DNA of 64,000 bases from assembly GCA_900538555.1 (NCBI GenBank), contig UPYI01000001.1:186001-250000 (forward strand), read 5' to 3'. The notes beneath the pieces were generated by a model. The model worked only from the letters and a program-made list of their open reading frames with translations. It had not been told where the DNA came from and did not search any database. Source of the stretch: an uncultured Porphyromonadaceae bacterium (lineage in GTDB: Bacteria > Bacteroidota > Bacteroidia > Bacteroidales > Barnesiellaceae). Every line of letters begins with the position of its first letter. Position 1 is the first letter of the stretch. Shown here in pieces: positions 34,085-42,745 of the stretch. The position numbers and the translations under genes were made by a program.

Positions 34085-35458
34085 TTATCCGAATAACTGC
34101 CGGAACGCGTCTTCGACTTTGCGCACCTGCACGACTTCTATTTTCAGCTTCGACGTATCGAAACCTTTCAGATTGTTGTAAGGAATCAGTATCCGCTTGA
34201 AGCCCAACTTCTCGGCTTCCAATACCCGTTGTTCGATACGGGTCACGGGGCGAATCTCGCCCGAAAGCCCGACTTCTCCGGTCATGCAGACCGACGGCTC
34301 GACCGCCATGTCCATATTGGACGAAAGGATCGCGCAAATCACCCCCAAATCCATTGCCGGGTCGTTCACCTTAATGCCGCCGGCTATGTTGAGGAACACA
34401 TCCTTTTGAGCCAATTTGAATCCCACCCGTTTTTCGAGTACTGCCAACAGCATGTTCATGCGCCGGATATCGAAGCCGGTAGCCGACCGCTGCGGCGTAC
34501 CGTATGCCGCGGTACTGACCAATGCCTGCGTTTCTATCAGGAACGGACGTACACCCTCTACGGCTACGGCGATAGCCACTCCGCTCAACCCTTCGTGGCT
34601 TTGCGTAAGCAACAGTTCGGATGGATTGCTGACTTCCCGCAACCCGTCCTGCCGCATCTCGTAAATACCAAGCTCCGCCGTACTTCCGAAACGGTTCTTG
34701 ATCGCCCGCAAAATCCGGTACATATAGTGCCGGTCGCCCTCGAACTGCAATACGGTATCGACGATGTGTTCAAGTACTTTCGGACCGGCAATGCTGCCCT
34801 CTTTGTTGATATGCCCGATCAACAACACCGGCGTATTGCTTTCCTTGGCGAATTTCAATAACGCCGCCGCACATTCGCGCACTTGCCCTACGCTGCCGGG
34901 CGAAGATTCGAGCGAGTCCATCGCAATAGTTTGTATCGAGTCGATAATCACGATGTCGGGGGCGACATTGCGGATGTGTACGAATATTTCGTCGAGCGAA
35001 GTCTCGCACACGATATAACAGTCGGGGTGGTCGTGGCGGATGCGGTCTGCCCGCAATTTCAATTGCCGGGCACTCTCCTCCCCCGAAACATATAGTGTCT
35101 TCTTGCCGGTAATGCCCAGCACCGTCTGCAAAACCAGGGTCGATTTTCCGATACCCGGTTCTCCGCCGATCAATACCAGCGAGCCGGGAACTAATCCGCC
35201 GCCCAACACCCGGTTCAACTCCACCGCTCCCAAGTCGATGCGCGATTCTTCGGAGGTTGTAATTTCGTCGATACGCAACGGGCGCATCTTCGTACCGTCC
35301 ACCGAATGATACCCCGCCCGTGCCGCAGCGGCAGGCTTGGTATTCACCACTTCTTCGACATAGGTGTTCCATTCGCCGCAGATCGGGCATTTTCCGATCC
35401 ACTTGGGCGATTCGGCACCGCAGTTGCTACAAAAGTAAACAGACTTCGTCTTTGCCAT
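34085..35458 (-). CDS. radA: DNA repair protein RadA
   Basis: The start is the ATG at 35458, giving 457 residues; the seven upstream codons are repeat DNA. RadA is a RecA-like branch-migration helicase. It shows the N-terminal zinc finger CSNCGAESPKWIGKCPICG, Walker A GEPGIGKST at about 99-107, the RadA-specific KNRFGS motif and a C-terminal Lon-protease-like domain. It is the first gene of a probable three-gene operon. The interspersed repeat at 35472-35544 occupies its upstream region. Confidence 0.96.
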   Translation of the reverse strand: MAKTKSVYFCSNCGAESPKWIGKCPICGEWNTYVEEVVNTKPAAAARAGYHSVDGTKMRPLRIDEITTSEESRIDLGAVELNRVLGGGLVPGSLVLIGGEPGIGKSTLVLQTVLGITGKKTLYVSGEESARQLKLRADRIRHDHPDCYIVCETSLDEIFVHIRNVAPDIVIIDSIQTIAMDSLESSPGSVGQVRECAAALLKFAKESNTPVLLIGHINKEGSIAGPKVLEHIVDTVLQFEGDRHYMYRILRAIKNRFGSTAELGIYEMRQDGLREVSNPSELLLTQSHEGLSGVAIAVAVEGVRPFLIETQALVSTAAYGTPQRSATGFDIRRMNMLLAVLEKRVGFKLAQKDVFLNIAGGIKVNDPAMDLGVICAILSSNMDMAVEPSVCMTGEVGLSGEIRPVTRIEQRVLEAEKLGFKRILIPYNNLKGFDTSKLKIEVVQVRKVEDAFRQLFG

Positions 35459-35471
35459 ATTTCGTTCATTT

Positions 35472-35544
35472 TCATGCACCTTTTCTCACCTAGGCATAGC
35501 TCGAACACGTTCGGCTCTGCTCTCGGCTTATCGAAAACGTTCAT
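35472..35544 (+). repeat. Palindromic repeat upstream of radA with 8-bp flanking direct repeats
   Basis: One full unit starting ATGCACCTTTTCTC and ending CTTATCGAAAACG. The 8-base sequence CGTTCATT occurs on both sides (35463-35470 and 35538-35545), which looks like a target-site duplication. Confidence 0.75.
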
Positions 35545-35552
35545 TGTTTTAT

Positions 35553-36317
35553 TTAAAGATGTATTGCCGTGCGCCGGCGAAACTCTGCACAAACCACAGC
35601 CGTAGCTACCGCCACATTCAACGATTCGGATGTGGGTTCGCCCGCCGGATAGGAGGGGACGAACAGCCGCCTGCCGATATGCGGTTCCAGTTGCGCCGAG
35701 ATGCCGTTTCCTTCATTTCCCATCACTACAATGCCGTTATCGGAGAGCGGTTCGTCATAGATATTCGTACCGTCCAAAAATGTACCGTACACCGGCAAGC
35801 CGTCAAGCGCGGCGAGTGTCTCGGGCAGATCGACATAGTGTACCTGCACGCGGGCTATCGCCCCCATTGTCGCTTGCACGACTTTGGGGTTGTACAGGTC
35901 TGCCGATTCGGGCGAACAGAGGATATGCCGGATACCGAACCAGTCGGCGATACGGACAATCGTACCCAAGTTGCCGGGATCCTGCACGGTATCGAGTGCC
36001 AATGTCAGCGAGGAACGCAAAACGGAGAGATCGAGCCGGTAGTCGGGCATACGGAACACTGCCAATACCTCCTGCGGGGTAGTGAGTTGCGATGCCCGTT
36101 GCATTTCGTCGGGAGTGACAGCCACGGTTTCCGACCGTCCCCGCCAATCGGGATGCCGTTCCAACCAAGCAGAGGTCGCCAACAACATCTCGCATTCGAA
36201 CGCCCCCCACGAATCCTCTACCAATTTATTGCCTTCGGCAACAAAACATCCGCTCTCCCGGCGACCTTTTTTACGTGCCAGAGCCTGTATCTGTTTTATC
36301 TTATTCTTACTCAACAT
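35553..36317 (-). CDS. TrmH/SpoU family RNA 2'-O-methyltransferase
   Basis: With the ATG at 36317 the protein has 254 residues. The N-terminal substrate-binding part (LSKNKIKQIQALARKKGRRE) is followed by the knotted SPOUT domain with its three motifs: DPGNLGTIVRIADWFGI, IVVMGNEGNGIS and SLNVAVATAVVCAEF. It should methylate ribose 2'-OH in rRNA or tRNA using S-adenosylmethionine. The longer open frame upstream is repeat DNA. Confidence 0.92.
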   Translation of the reverse strand: MLSKNKIKQIQALARKKGRRESGCFVAEGNKLVEDSWGAFECEMLLATSAWLERHPDWRGRSETVAVTPDEMQRASQLTTPQEVLAVFRMPDYRLDLSVLRSSLTLALDTVQDPGNLGTIVRIADWFGIRHILCSPESADLYNPKVVQATMGAIARVQVHYVDLPETLAALDGLPVYGTFLDGTNIYDEPLSDNGIVVMGNEGNGISAQLEPHIGRRLFVPSYPAGEPTSESLNVAVATAVVCAEFRRRTAIHL

Positions 36318-36332
36318 ATCCTGTTCATCATT

Positions 36333-36482
36333 ATGCACCTTTTCTCGCCTCGGCATAGCCCGAACAAGTTCGCCTCTGCCCTCGGCTTATCGAAAACGTT
36401 CATTGTCATGCACCTTTTCTCGCCTCGGCATAGCCCGAACAAGTTCGCCTCTGCCCTCGGCTTATCGAAAACGTTCATCGTT
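36333..36482 (+). repeat. Two tandem 75-bp palindromic repeat units
   Basis: Units begin ATGCACCTTTTCTCGCC at 36333 and 36408 and are identical over their first 71 bases. A third ATGCACC starts at 36483 and leads into the 3' flank of the caspase gene. GTTCAT lies at each junction. They sit upstream of the TrmH gene. Confidence 0.85.
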
Positions 36483-36531
36483 ATGCACCTTCCGGAGCAA
36501 GATTCACCGGCAACTGCCATACGCGATATTC

Positions 36532-38547
36532 TTATTTCAGTTTCCATGTTTTCCACGTTCCTGTCAGGGCTGGCGAACAGGAGACGGTGGGAGTCTGCGA
36601 CTTGGAGTTCGACAAAACCGACTCTTTCACCACTTCACTACGCAGATAGTCTGCCAGTTCGCCCAGCGTAGCCGAGCCTTGTGTTTCCTGCCACTTTTTC
36701 AGCAGGTAGTACGTGAACAGCCCGTGCCGCTTCTCCCGATAGGGATAGGCGGTCTCGTCGTCGGACGCGGCGGTGAGAACAACCGTATTGCCTTGCAATG
36801 ATTCGGGTTTCGATTTGATTGCCACACCTCGCGCCGATGCCATCATCTTGCCGTCACGCTGGGCTCCACTGAAACAGGCATCGAGGAATACCGTGACTTT
36901 TTCGGCGGACAATTTGCCGAGCGTGGCATACAGGTTCATCAACGCATAGCCGGTCTCGACGTCCGATCCGTAACCGTCGGTCGGCAGCAGATACGCCGAA
37001 CGGGTTGCCTCGTCGGGGATGCCATGACCGGCATAATAGAAGATGACCGACGAACTGCTGCCGCAGGCTGCCACTGCCCGGCTTAGCCAACCGAGCGCAG
37101 CACGCATGTCGTTCAGCGTGGCATCTCCATAAAAACGGATATTCTTTTCGGGAATACCGAAGGTTTCAATGCAGTAGCGGCGGAAAACTTCTCCGTCGTT
37201 GAGGGCATATTCCACGTTCGACTCGCGACGGTAGTTTTCGTTGGCGATAATCACACACAGGGTATTCTCGTTGTTCGTCCTGCCTTTCGGGATGTTCTGA
37301 TCGACATCTGCCGGAGTTTCCTTGCCGACTTTATCAGCCAAACGAGACATCCCATCCATCTCATTGTGGATTAATGGGCGCTTCGAATCTATCGCCGAAG
37401 CTTTGGGTATCTGATTCTCCCGATCATAAAAATGTCCATCCTTGTAATAAAATTGCCAATTAGGTCCCGTTACTTTATAACATCCATTATTATCACACAA
37501 AACAGATCCTCCTTCATTGACTTTTTTCCATTCTCTGGAAATCAATGAAAAATAATAACGGTCATTTTTTAGACTGACCATAACCACATCTGAAATATCC
37601 GTTTCTGTTATTTCTTCATACTCGCAAGATAATACTTCCTCCAACTTTCCATTTACCAAACCATAATTAGATCTATTCTTTTGGTAATTATAAATACTGA
37701 CCTTAAATATTGTACCCAATGATTCTGTCTCTATCTTTTTTATACTGCTATACGTGCAAGGTAACATCTCCTTTCCTTTTGAGTCATACAAACCAAATTT
37801 GAGATGTCGAGTACTATCAATCTCTCTGACCACAAATACTGTACCCAATGATTTCGTTTCCATTGATTTAATTTTCTCATACTCGCAAGGCAGTATCTCC
37901 TTTCCTTTCTGGTCATACAAGCCATAAAATTTATTATACTTATTATCCTCGGTCTCGACACGCCACAATGTGTCCAATGATTCTGTTATTACCATGGAAA
38001 TCGAGCGATACCTACAAGGTAATATCTCCTCGAAGTTATCATTCAACAAACCCGCTCTATAAGCTTTCCCTACCGTAAACATATCATTCCATGATGATGG
38101 TACGATATAATTACTTATAAACGGTAACAAAACTTTCCCTTCGATATCACATGATGATGGTACGATAGAATTATATTCAAACGGTAACAAAACTTTCCCT
38201 TCGGAGTCAATAATGCCATCATAGGATCCTTGACGAACAATCGCCCGATTTTTGTCGAGAACCCAAGGATTATATTCCTTTGAAAAACTTCCTTGAATAT
38301 CAGAAAACAATATCTTAGCATTCCGATCTATCAATGCCCATTTTTCTTTCGATGGATATTTATGCTTTTTGACCTTTACGAAATAATTCTCTCCAAACGG
38401 AAGTATTTCAAAATACCTCGGTTTAGCAGTCCATTTACCAGCGGAATTCTGAATACCCCATTTCTCTCCTTTTTGAACGGGTTTGTACGTTTCCGCCCCC
38501 GCAATGAGCGCAACCCAAATAAGCAGAAAAGCTACAATTCGTTTCAT
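36532..38547 (-). CDS. Secreted WG-repeat protein with C-terminal caspase-like (C14) domain, copy 1
   Basis: This 671-residue protein has a signal peptide (KRIVAFLLIWVALIAG). WG-type repeats cover about residues 20-350, with patterns such as KWGIQNSAGKW, KFYGLYDQKGKEILPCEYEKI and LKFGLYDSKGKEMLPC. The caspase-like domain occupies the last 260 residues. Its catalytic histidine is in FYYAGHGIPDE and the cysteine in FLDACFSGA, so it appears active. It presumably cleaves proteins after a basic or acidic residue in the periplasm or at the surface; the specificity is unknown. An exact-length 60-bp tandem duplication lies within the WG region. The neighbour 38624-41095 is a paralogue with nearly identical caspase domain, and this copy lacks the paralogue's central domains. 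Confidence 0.85.
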   Translation of the reverse strand: MKRIVAFLLIWVALIAGAETYKPVQKGEKWGIQNSAGKWTAKPRYFEILPFGENYFVKVKKHKYPSKEKWALIDRNAKILFSDIQGSFSKEYNPWVLDKNRAIVRQGSYDGIIDSEGKVLLPFEYNSIVPSSCDIEGKVLLPFISNYIVPSSWNDMFTVGKAYRAGLLNDNFEEILPCRYRSISMVITESLDTLWRVETEDNKYNKFYGLYDQKGKEILPCEYEKIKSMETKSLGTVFVVREIDSTRHLKFGLYDSKGKEMLPCTYSSIKKIETESLGTIFKVSIYNYQKNRSNYGLVNGKLEEVLSCEYEEITETDISDVVMVSLKNDRYYFSLISREWKKVNEGGSVLCDNNGCYKVTGPNWQFYYKDGHFYDRENQIPKASAIDSKRPLIHNEMDGMSRLADKVGKETPADVDQNIPKGRTNNENTLCVIIANENYRRESNVEYALNDGEVFRRYCIETFGIPEKNIRFYGDATLNDMRAALGWLSRAVAACGSSSSVIFYYAGHGIPDEATRSAYLLPTDGYGSDVETGYALMNLYATLGKLSAEKVTVFLDACFSGAQRDGKMMASARGVAIKSKPESLQGNTVVLTAASDDETAYPYREKRHGLFTYYLLKKWQETQGSATLGELADYLRSEVVKESVLSNSKSQTPTVSCSPALTGTWKTWKLK
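38090..38209 (-). repeat. In-frame 60-bp tandem duplication inside the WG-repeat region
   Basis: Units 38090-38149 and 38150-38209 both start CATGATGATGGTACGATA and share CGGTAACAAAACTTTCCCTT. They encode two successive 20-residue segments (EGKVLLPF then NSIVPSS or NYIVPSS). Confidence 0.9.
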
Positions 38548-38623
38548 AAGCTATATAATTATTATTCATAATTCATGCACCTTCCGGTGCAAGATTCACC
38601 AGCAACTGCCATACGCGATATTC

Positions 38624-41095
38624 TTATTTCAGTTTCCATGTTTCCCACGTTCCAGTCAGGGCTGGCGAACAGGAGACGGTGGGAGTCTGCGACTTGGAGT
38701 TCGACAAAACCGACTCTTTCACAACTTCACTACGCAGATAGTCTGCTAGTTCGCCCAGCGTAGCCGAGCCTTGTGTTTCCTGCCACTTTTTCAGCAGGTA
38801 GTATGTGAACAGCCCGTGCCGCTTCTCCCGATAGGGATAAGCGGTCTCGTCGTCGGACGCGGCGGTGAGCACAACCGTATTGCCTTGCAATGATTCGGCT
38901 TTCGATTTGATTGCCACGCCTCGCGCCGATGCCATCATCTTGCCGTCGCGCTGGGCACCGCTGAAACAGGCATCGAGAAATACCGTGACTTTTTCGGCGG
39001 ACAATTTGCCGAGCGTGGCATACAGGTTCTTCAACGCATAGCCGGTCTCGACGTCCGATCCGTAACCGTCGGTCGGCAGCAGATATGCCGAACGGGTTGC
39101 CTCATCGGGGATGCCATGACCGGCATAATAGAAGATGACCGACGAACTGCTGCCGCAGGCTGCCACTGCCCGGCTTAGCCAACCGAGCGCAGCACGCATG
39201 TCGTTCAGCGTGGCATCTCCATAAAAACGGATATTCTTTTCGGGAATACCGAAGGTTTCAATGCAGTAGCGGCGGAAAACTTCTCCGTCGTTGAGGGCAT
39301 ATTCCACGTTCGACTCGCGACGGTAGTTTTCGTTGGCGATAATCACACACAGGGTATTCTCGTTGTTCGTCCTGCCTTTCGGGATGTTCAGATCGACATC
39401 CGCCGGAGTTTCCTTGCCGGATATTTTCGCCAACTCGATCTCGCCCCGCGGGGCAGACTTCACCTCGTCGATCACCAAGCGGTTGCCCGACAGGGTCTGG
39501 TTGAGCGAAAGTGTGACGGTCTTGGATTCGGCATAGCGTCCGTATTTCTCCTCGATGTCGATGCGCACCGGTATCGTGGTCTGCGTATAGTTGTTATTGA
39601 CTATCAGAGAATAGTTCAGCAAACGTTGGGATCCGCCCGGCATCGAAGCGATCGACAGTTCCGTCTCGCCTTCGGTGACAAAAACGTTCTCCGGTACTTT
39701 CACCGTTACCTTCACCCCATCGGCATTGCCGTGGCGGACGTTCTGCAACAGCAACTGCATATCGAACGGAACACGCTTGGTGATGGTCGTTCCCGCCGCA
39801 CTGTTTACGGCGTAGTCGGTGATTTGCAGATAGGGGGCGACAAAGGCGTTCGTTGCTACCGTGAGCGTCGTCGGGTCGCAACCGAATCCGTTCGGTTCGT
39901 AAACCGAGATATTGAAATCTGCCTTGCCGTCGGCAAGCGATGCCGATGCCGTAACGGGAACTTCGACCGACAGGGTCTGACCTGCCGCTATCGCCGGCAA
40001 CTTCTGGTCGGCGACCGTAATGCCCCGCGCCGTAGTCCTTACCCGGGCTACACATCCATGCCCCGTGCCCTTGCCTGTATTGCTGACCTTGAATACGATT
40101 TTACAGGTTTCATCGGCATCTATCGCCTGATTGCCGGTCTGGTCGATGAAACGAAGCGAGCCTGCCACCAAATTGAGTATCGGCGGACGCTTCGGATCGA
40201 CTGCCGGAGTTTTGGGTATTTGATTCTCCCGATCGTAAAAATGTCCGTCTTTGTAATACATCCTGAACTCTCCGCTCGGCTCGGTAACGGTGATATATTG
40301 CGCACGGGTACCGGGTATCAGCCGCTTATAAGTTCCACCGTATGCCACCGTTATTTGATAACATCCGTTATTATCACACAAGACGCTACCTTTCTTGAAT
40401 GTTTTCGATTCGCCTGTAAGCAACGAAACATATTCATTGCCGGTATAGACTACATCGGGAATCGCCGTCTTTTCTATCGCCTTGTATTTACAAGGCAGTA
40501 TCTCTTCGAAATTTTCGCTCAACAAACCATAACCGCCATTATATTTTTCTTGAACCACATATTTGTCACCCCATAGTTCCATTCCTTGGTATTCAAAAGG
40601 GATCAAGATTGCGCCCTTGGAATCGATCACACCTTTTTTCCATGTGTTGTACTTGTTGTTCCAAACCGTTACGATCGCCTTGTCTCCATCAATTTCAGCG
40701 AAAGGTCTCTTGCTATTATAACTACCACGGAGTTCGGATTGTAATATATTGGCATCCTTATCTATCAATGCCCACCGTTCATCGTATGTATCTTTTGCTT
40801 TTTTGGTCTTAACAAAAAAATTCTCACCGAACGGGAGAATGCCCCACAACTCAGGCAACAATATGTCGGCATTCTTATTCATCAATGCCCATTTATCCTG
40901 ACGGTCATTACGCGCTGTTATCCTGACGAAAAAACTATCGCCGAACGGACGTATTTCAAAATACTTCGGCTTGACAGTCCATTCGCCGGCGGAATTCTGA
41001 ATACCCCATTTCTCTCCTTTCTGAACGGGCTTATATGCTTCCGCCCCCGCAGCAAGTGCAACCCAAACGAGCAAAAAAGCTATAATTCGTTTCAT
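38624..41095 (-). CDS. Secreted WG-repeat/caspase-like protein with central CARDB-like domains, copy 2
   Basis: An 823-residue paralogue of the preceding protein, with a signal peptide and WG repeats over about residues 20-250. Two beta-sandwich domains follow that the other copy lacks (about 310-540; for example IVFKVSNTGKGTGHG and MQLLLQNVRHGNADGVKV, as in CARDB/NEW3 domains). The caspase-like domain has AGHGIPDE and FLDACFSGA. Only four residues differ from copy 1 over the last 260. It has a repeat-associated -7 box at 41223-41230, about 130 bases upstream. Copy 1 follows 76 bases downstream, so the pair may be co-transcribed. The role is unknown; self-processing or proteolysis of exported proteins is inference. 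Confidence 0.85.
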   Translation of the reverse strand: MKRIIAFLLVWVALAAGAEAYKPVQKGEKWGIQNSAGEWTVKPKYFEIRPFGDSFFVRITARNDRQDKWALMNKNADILLPELWGILPFGENFFVKTKKAKDTYDERWALIDKDANILQSELRGSYNSKRPFAEIDGDKAIVTVWNNKYNTWKKGVIDSKGAILIPFEYQGMELWGDKYVVQEKYNGGYGLLSENFEEILPCKYKAIEKTAIPDVVYTGNEYVSLLTGESKTFKKGSVLCDNNGCYQITVAYGGTYKRLIPGTRAQYITVTEPSGEFRMYYKDGHFYDRENQIPKTPAVDPKRPPILNLVAGSLRFIDQTGNQAIDADETCKIVFKVSNTGKGTGHGCVARVRTTARGITVADQKLPAIAAGQTLSVEVPVTASASLADGKADFNISVYEPNGFGCDPTTLTVATNAFVAPYLQITDYAVNSAAGTTITKRVPFDMQLLLQNVRHGNADGVKVTVKVPENVFVTEGETELSIASMPGGSQRLLNYSLIVNNNYTQTTIPVRIDIEEKYGRYAESKTVTLSLNQTLSGNRLVIDEVKSAPRGEIELAKISGKETPADVDLNIPKGRTNNENTLCVIIANENYRRESNVEYALNDGEVFRRYCIETFGIPEKNIRFYGDATLNDMRAALGWLSRAVAACGSSSSVIFYYAGHGIPDEATRSAYLLPTDGYGSDVETGYALKNLYATLGKLSAEKVTVFLDACFSGAQRDGKMMASARGVAIKSKAESLQGNTVVLTAASDDETAYPYREKRHGLFTYYLLKKWQETQGSATLGELADYLRSEVVKESVLSNSKSQTPTVSCSPALTGTWETWKLK

Positions 41096-41107
41096 AAGTA
41101 ATACTCT

Positions 41108-41215
41108 ATTTTAAACTCTTGGTTTTCAATAAACGCTACGCCTCGGCAAAACCGGTCCAAGTTTTCACTTGACCGCTTCTGCTCTCGGCTTGCAGTTTAT
41201 TTCAGACAACTATAT
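41108..41215 (+). repeat. Palindromic repeat in the leader of the WG/caspase gene
   Basis: Close to the unit at 639-712: TTTTAAACTcTTGGTTTTCAA at the left and CTCTCGGCTTGCAGTTTATT at the right. It lies between the promoter box and the start codon of the downstream gene. Confidence 0.65.
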
Positions 41216-41222
41216 TATTATG

Positions 41223-41230
41223 CAAAGATA
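41223..41230 (-). promoter_or_regulatory. -7 box (TATCTTTG) for the WG/caspase gene
   Basis: Exact minus-strand TAnnTTTG located at the downstream end of a composite repeat, as at 10132-10139. The predicted leader is about 120 bases long. Confidence 0.5.
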
Positions 41231-41380
41231 GTGAAAGGCGAGAGCAGAAGCAAACGGAAAACGAACGTTTTCAATAGCCGAGAGCAGAACCGAACTCGTT
41301 CGGGCTATGCCGAGGCAAGAAAAGGTGCATGAATATGAAGTTTTACGATAGGATTCTGCCGAGCCGCATCCTATCTTATC
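41231..41380 (-). repeat. Composite palindromic repeat homologous to 10140-10290
   Basis: On the minus strand the order is GATAGGATGCGGCTCGGC, AAACTTCATATTCATGCACC, GGCATAGCCCGAACGAGTTC, AACGTTCGTTTTCCGTTTG, CTCTCGCCTTTCACTATC. This is the same nested order as upstream of the TPR/AraC gene. Confidence 0.75.
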
Positions 41381-41409
41381 CCAAAAAAACTTTTACTCAC
41401 GCCTTAAAT

Positions 41410-41454
41410 CCTAATCGAAAAAAGTGTCACCAAGTGACACTTTTTTCGATTAGG
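41410..41454. terminator. 45-base perfect palindrome (21-bp stem, 3-base loop)
   Basis: CCTAATCGAAAAAAGTGTCAC is exactly complementary to the arm ending TTTTTTCGATTAGG, around a CAA loop. It carries an A-run and a T-run inside the stem. No gene ends next to it, so its role as a terminator is uncertain; it may insulate divergent transcription or form a small RNA. Confidence 0.45.
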
Positions 41455-41538
41455 GACAGGCTCTGCCGGATTGAAACAAACCTTACCCAAGAGAATTTGG
41501 TATTACAAAATTTTGTGGTAACTTTACCGACGACGTGT

Positions 41539-41651
41539 CATAATGACCTGTCTGCTACGTTGTCATCGAAATTCGGGTCAAGTCGGTTACGCCTGTAAGC
41601 TCTTGTTTCCCTCATCCTCAACGTCTTGCATTCCAGCCGTTCTGACGCGCC
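41539..41651 (-). repeat. Terminator-linked repeat, degenerate copy 4
   Basis: Recognisable by CTGTCTGCTACGTTGTCATCG, GGTCAAGTCGGTTACG and CTCATCCTCAACGTCTTGCAT. It differs from the other three at many positions and has no G/C-rich terminator hairpin next to it. Confidence 0.65.
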
Positions 41652-41792
41652 ACAAGGATGCAAACCCTGCATTTCAAAATGCCTTCTGCATCTTCAACAA
41701 TGAAAACAAACAAGGGCGGTGCGTCGCGTCGGAATACCGGTATTTTCCAAAATCCGACACCACACATGCCTGCTATTTAAAATTATCGGAAT

Positions 41793-42632
41793 ATGAAATT
41801 CATAGGTGCACACGTCAGCGCATCGGGCGGCGTAGAAAATGCTCCACTTCATGCATCGGCTATCGGTGCAAACGCATTCGCTTTGTTTACGAAAAATCAG
41901 CGGCAATGGAAATCCGCTCCGCTTACCCGCGAAAGCATCGAGGCTTTCCGCAAGAATTGTGAAATCGGCGGATTCTCTGCCGACCACATTCTTCCGCACG
42001 ACAGTTATCTGATCAACCTCGGGCATCCGGAAACAGAGGGATTGAACAAGTCGCGGGAAGCGTTCCTCGACGAAATGCAACGGTGCGAACAGCTCGGTTT
42101 GAAACTGTTGAATTTTCACCCGGGCAGCCACCTGAAAGCCATCTCCTTAGACGAGTGCCTGAAACGGATTGCCGAATCGATCAACCTGACACTAGACCGC
42201 ACTTCGGGGGTTACCGCCGTTATCGAAAATACCGCCGGACAAGGCAGCAACGTGGGATTCCGGTTCGAACATCTTGCCGAAATCATCGACCGGGTGGAGG
42301 ATAAAAGCCGCGTGGGAGTGTGCATCGATACCTGCCACGCCTTAGCCGGCGGGTACGACCTGATCACGGCTGAGGGCTACGACACGACCTGGAAAGCTTT
42401 CGACGAAATCGTCGGATTCGGCTACTTGCGCGGTATGCACTTGAACGACTCGAAAAAAGGATTGGACTCGCATGTCGATCGCCACGACAGCCTCGGAAAG
42501 GGAGAATTGGGATTACCATTCTTCGAACGACTGATGCGCGACAGCCGTTTCGACAATATTCCTTTAATTTTAGAAACACCCGACGAATCGTTGTGGCGTG
42601 AGGAAATCGCCCTGTTAAGAAGTATGGAATAA
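41793..42632 (+). CDS. nfo: Endonuclease IV (AP endonuclease)
   Basis: This 279-residue enzyme of base excision repair cuts DNA 5' of abasic sites. The zinc-ligand motifs are present: GAHVSASGGVENA at the start, NFHPGSH, ENTAGQGSNVG, CIDTCHALAGGYD, HLNDSKKGLDSHVDRH and LILETPDE. Length and motif order are standard. It is on the plus strand, alone between the repeat-rich interval and a bidirectional terminator. Confidence 0.96.
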   Translation: MKFIGAHVSASGGVENAPLHASAIGANAFALFTKNQRQWKSAPLTRESIEAFRKNCEIGGFSADHILPHDSYLINLGHPETEGLNKSREAFLDEMQRCEQLGLKLLNFHPGSHLKAISLDECLKRIAESINLTLDRTSGVTAVIENTAGQGSNVGFRFEHLAEIIDRVEDKSRVGVCIDTCHALAGGYDLITAEGYDTTWKAFDEIVGFGYLRGMHLNDSKKGLDSHVDRHDSLGKGELGLPFFERLMRDSRFDNIPLILETPDESLWREEIALLRSME

Positions 42633-42674
42633 CCGGAAAGCGCACCCAACTCCTGGAAAGCGGATCTTATAACA

Positions 42675-42708
42675 AACAAGAGGTTGCATTTCTATGCAAC
42701 CTCTTGTT
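42675..42708. terminator. Bidirectional terminator between nfo and kbl
   Basis: A perfect 15-bp stem (AACAAGAGGTTGCAT) with a TTCT loop between convergent genes; T-rich on the nfo side (TTGTTCGTT). Confidence 0.8.
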
Positions 42709-42745
42709 CGTTATGTTCGGGGCGTTTCACCCCCAAGAGAGTCTC

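Larger units (their letters stand above)
41096..41792. other. Gene-free divergent interval rich in repeats
   Basis: Contains a palindromic unit (41108-41215), the -7 box of the WG/caspase gene, a composite repeat homologous to the one at 10.2 kb (41231-41380), a 45-base perfect palindrome (41410-41454) and a degenerate terminator-linked repeat (41539-41651). I see no gene and no clear promoter for nfo. Confidence 0.7.

Noticed and set aside
36333..36482. CRISPR array
   Set aside because: The tandem units are 75 bp with no unique spacers; they belong to the dispersed palindromic repeat family.
35472..36482. An insertion sequence near radA and trmH
   Set aside because: No transposase frame or long terminal inverted repeats; only the small non-coding repeat units are present.
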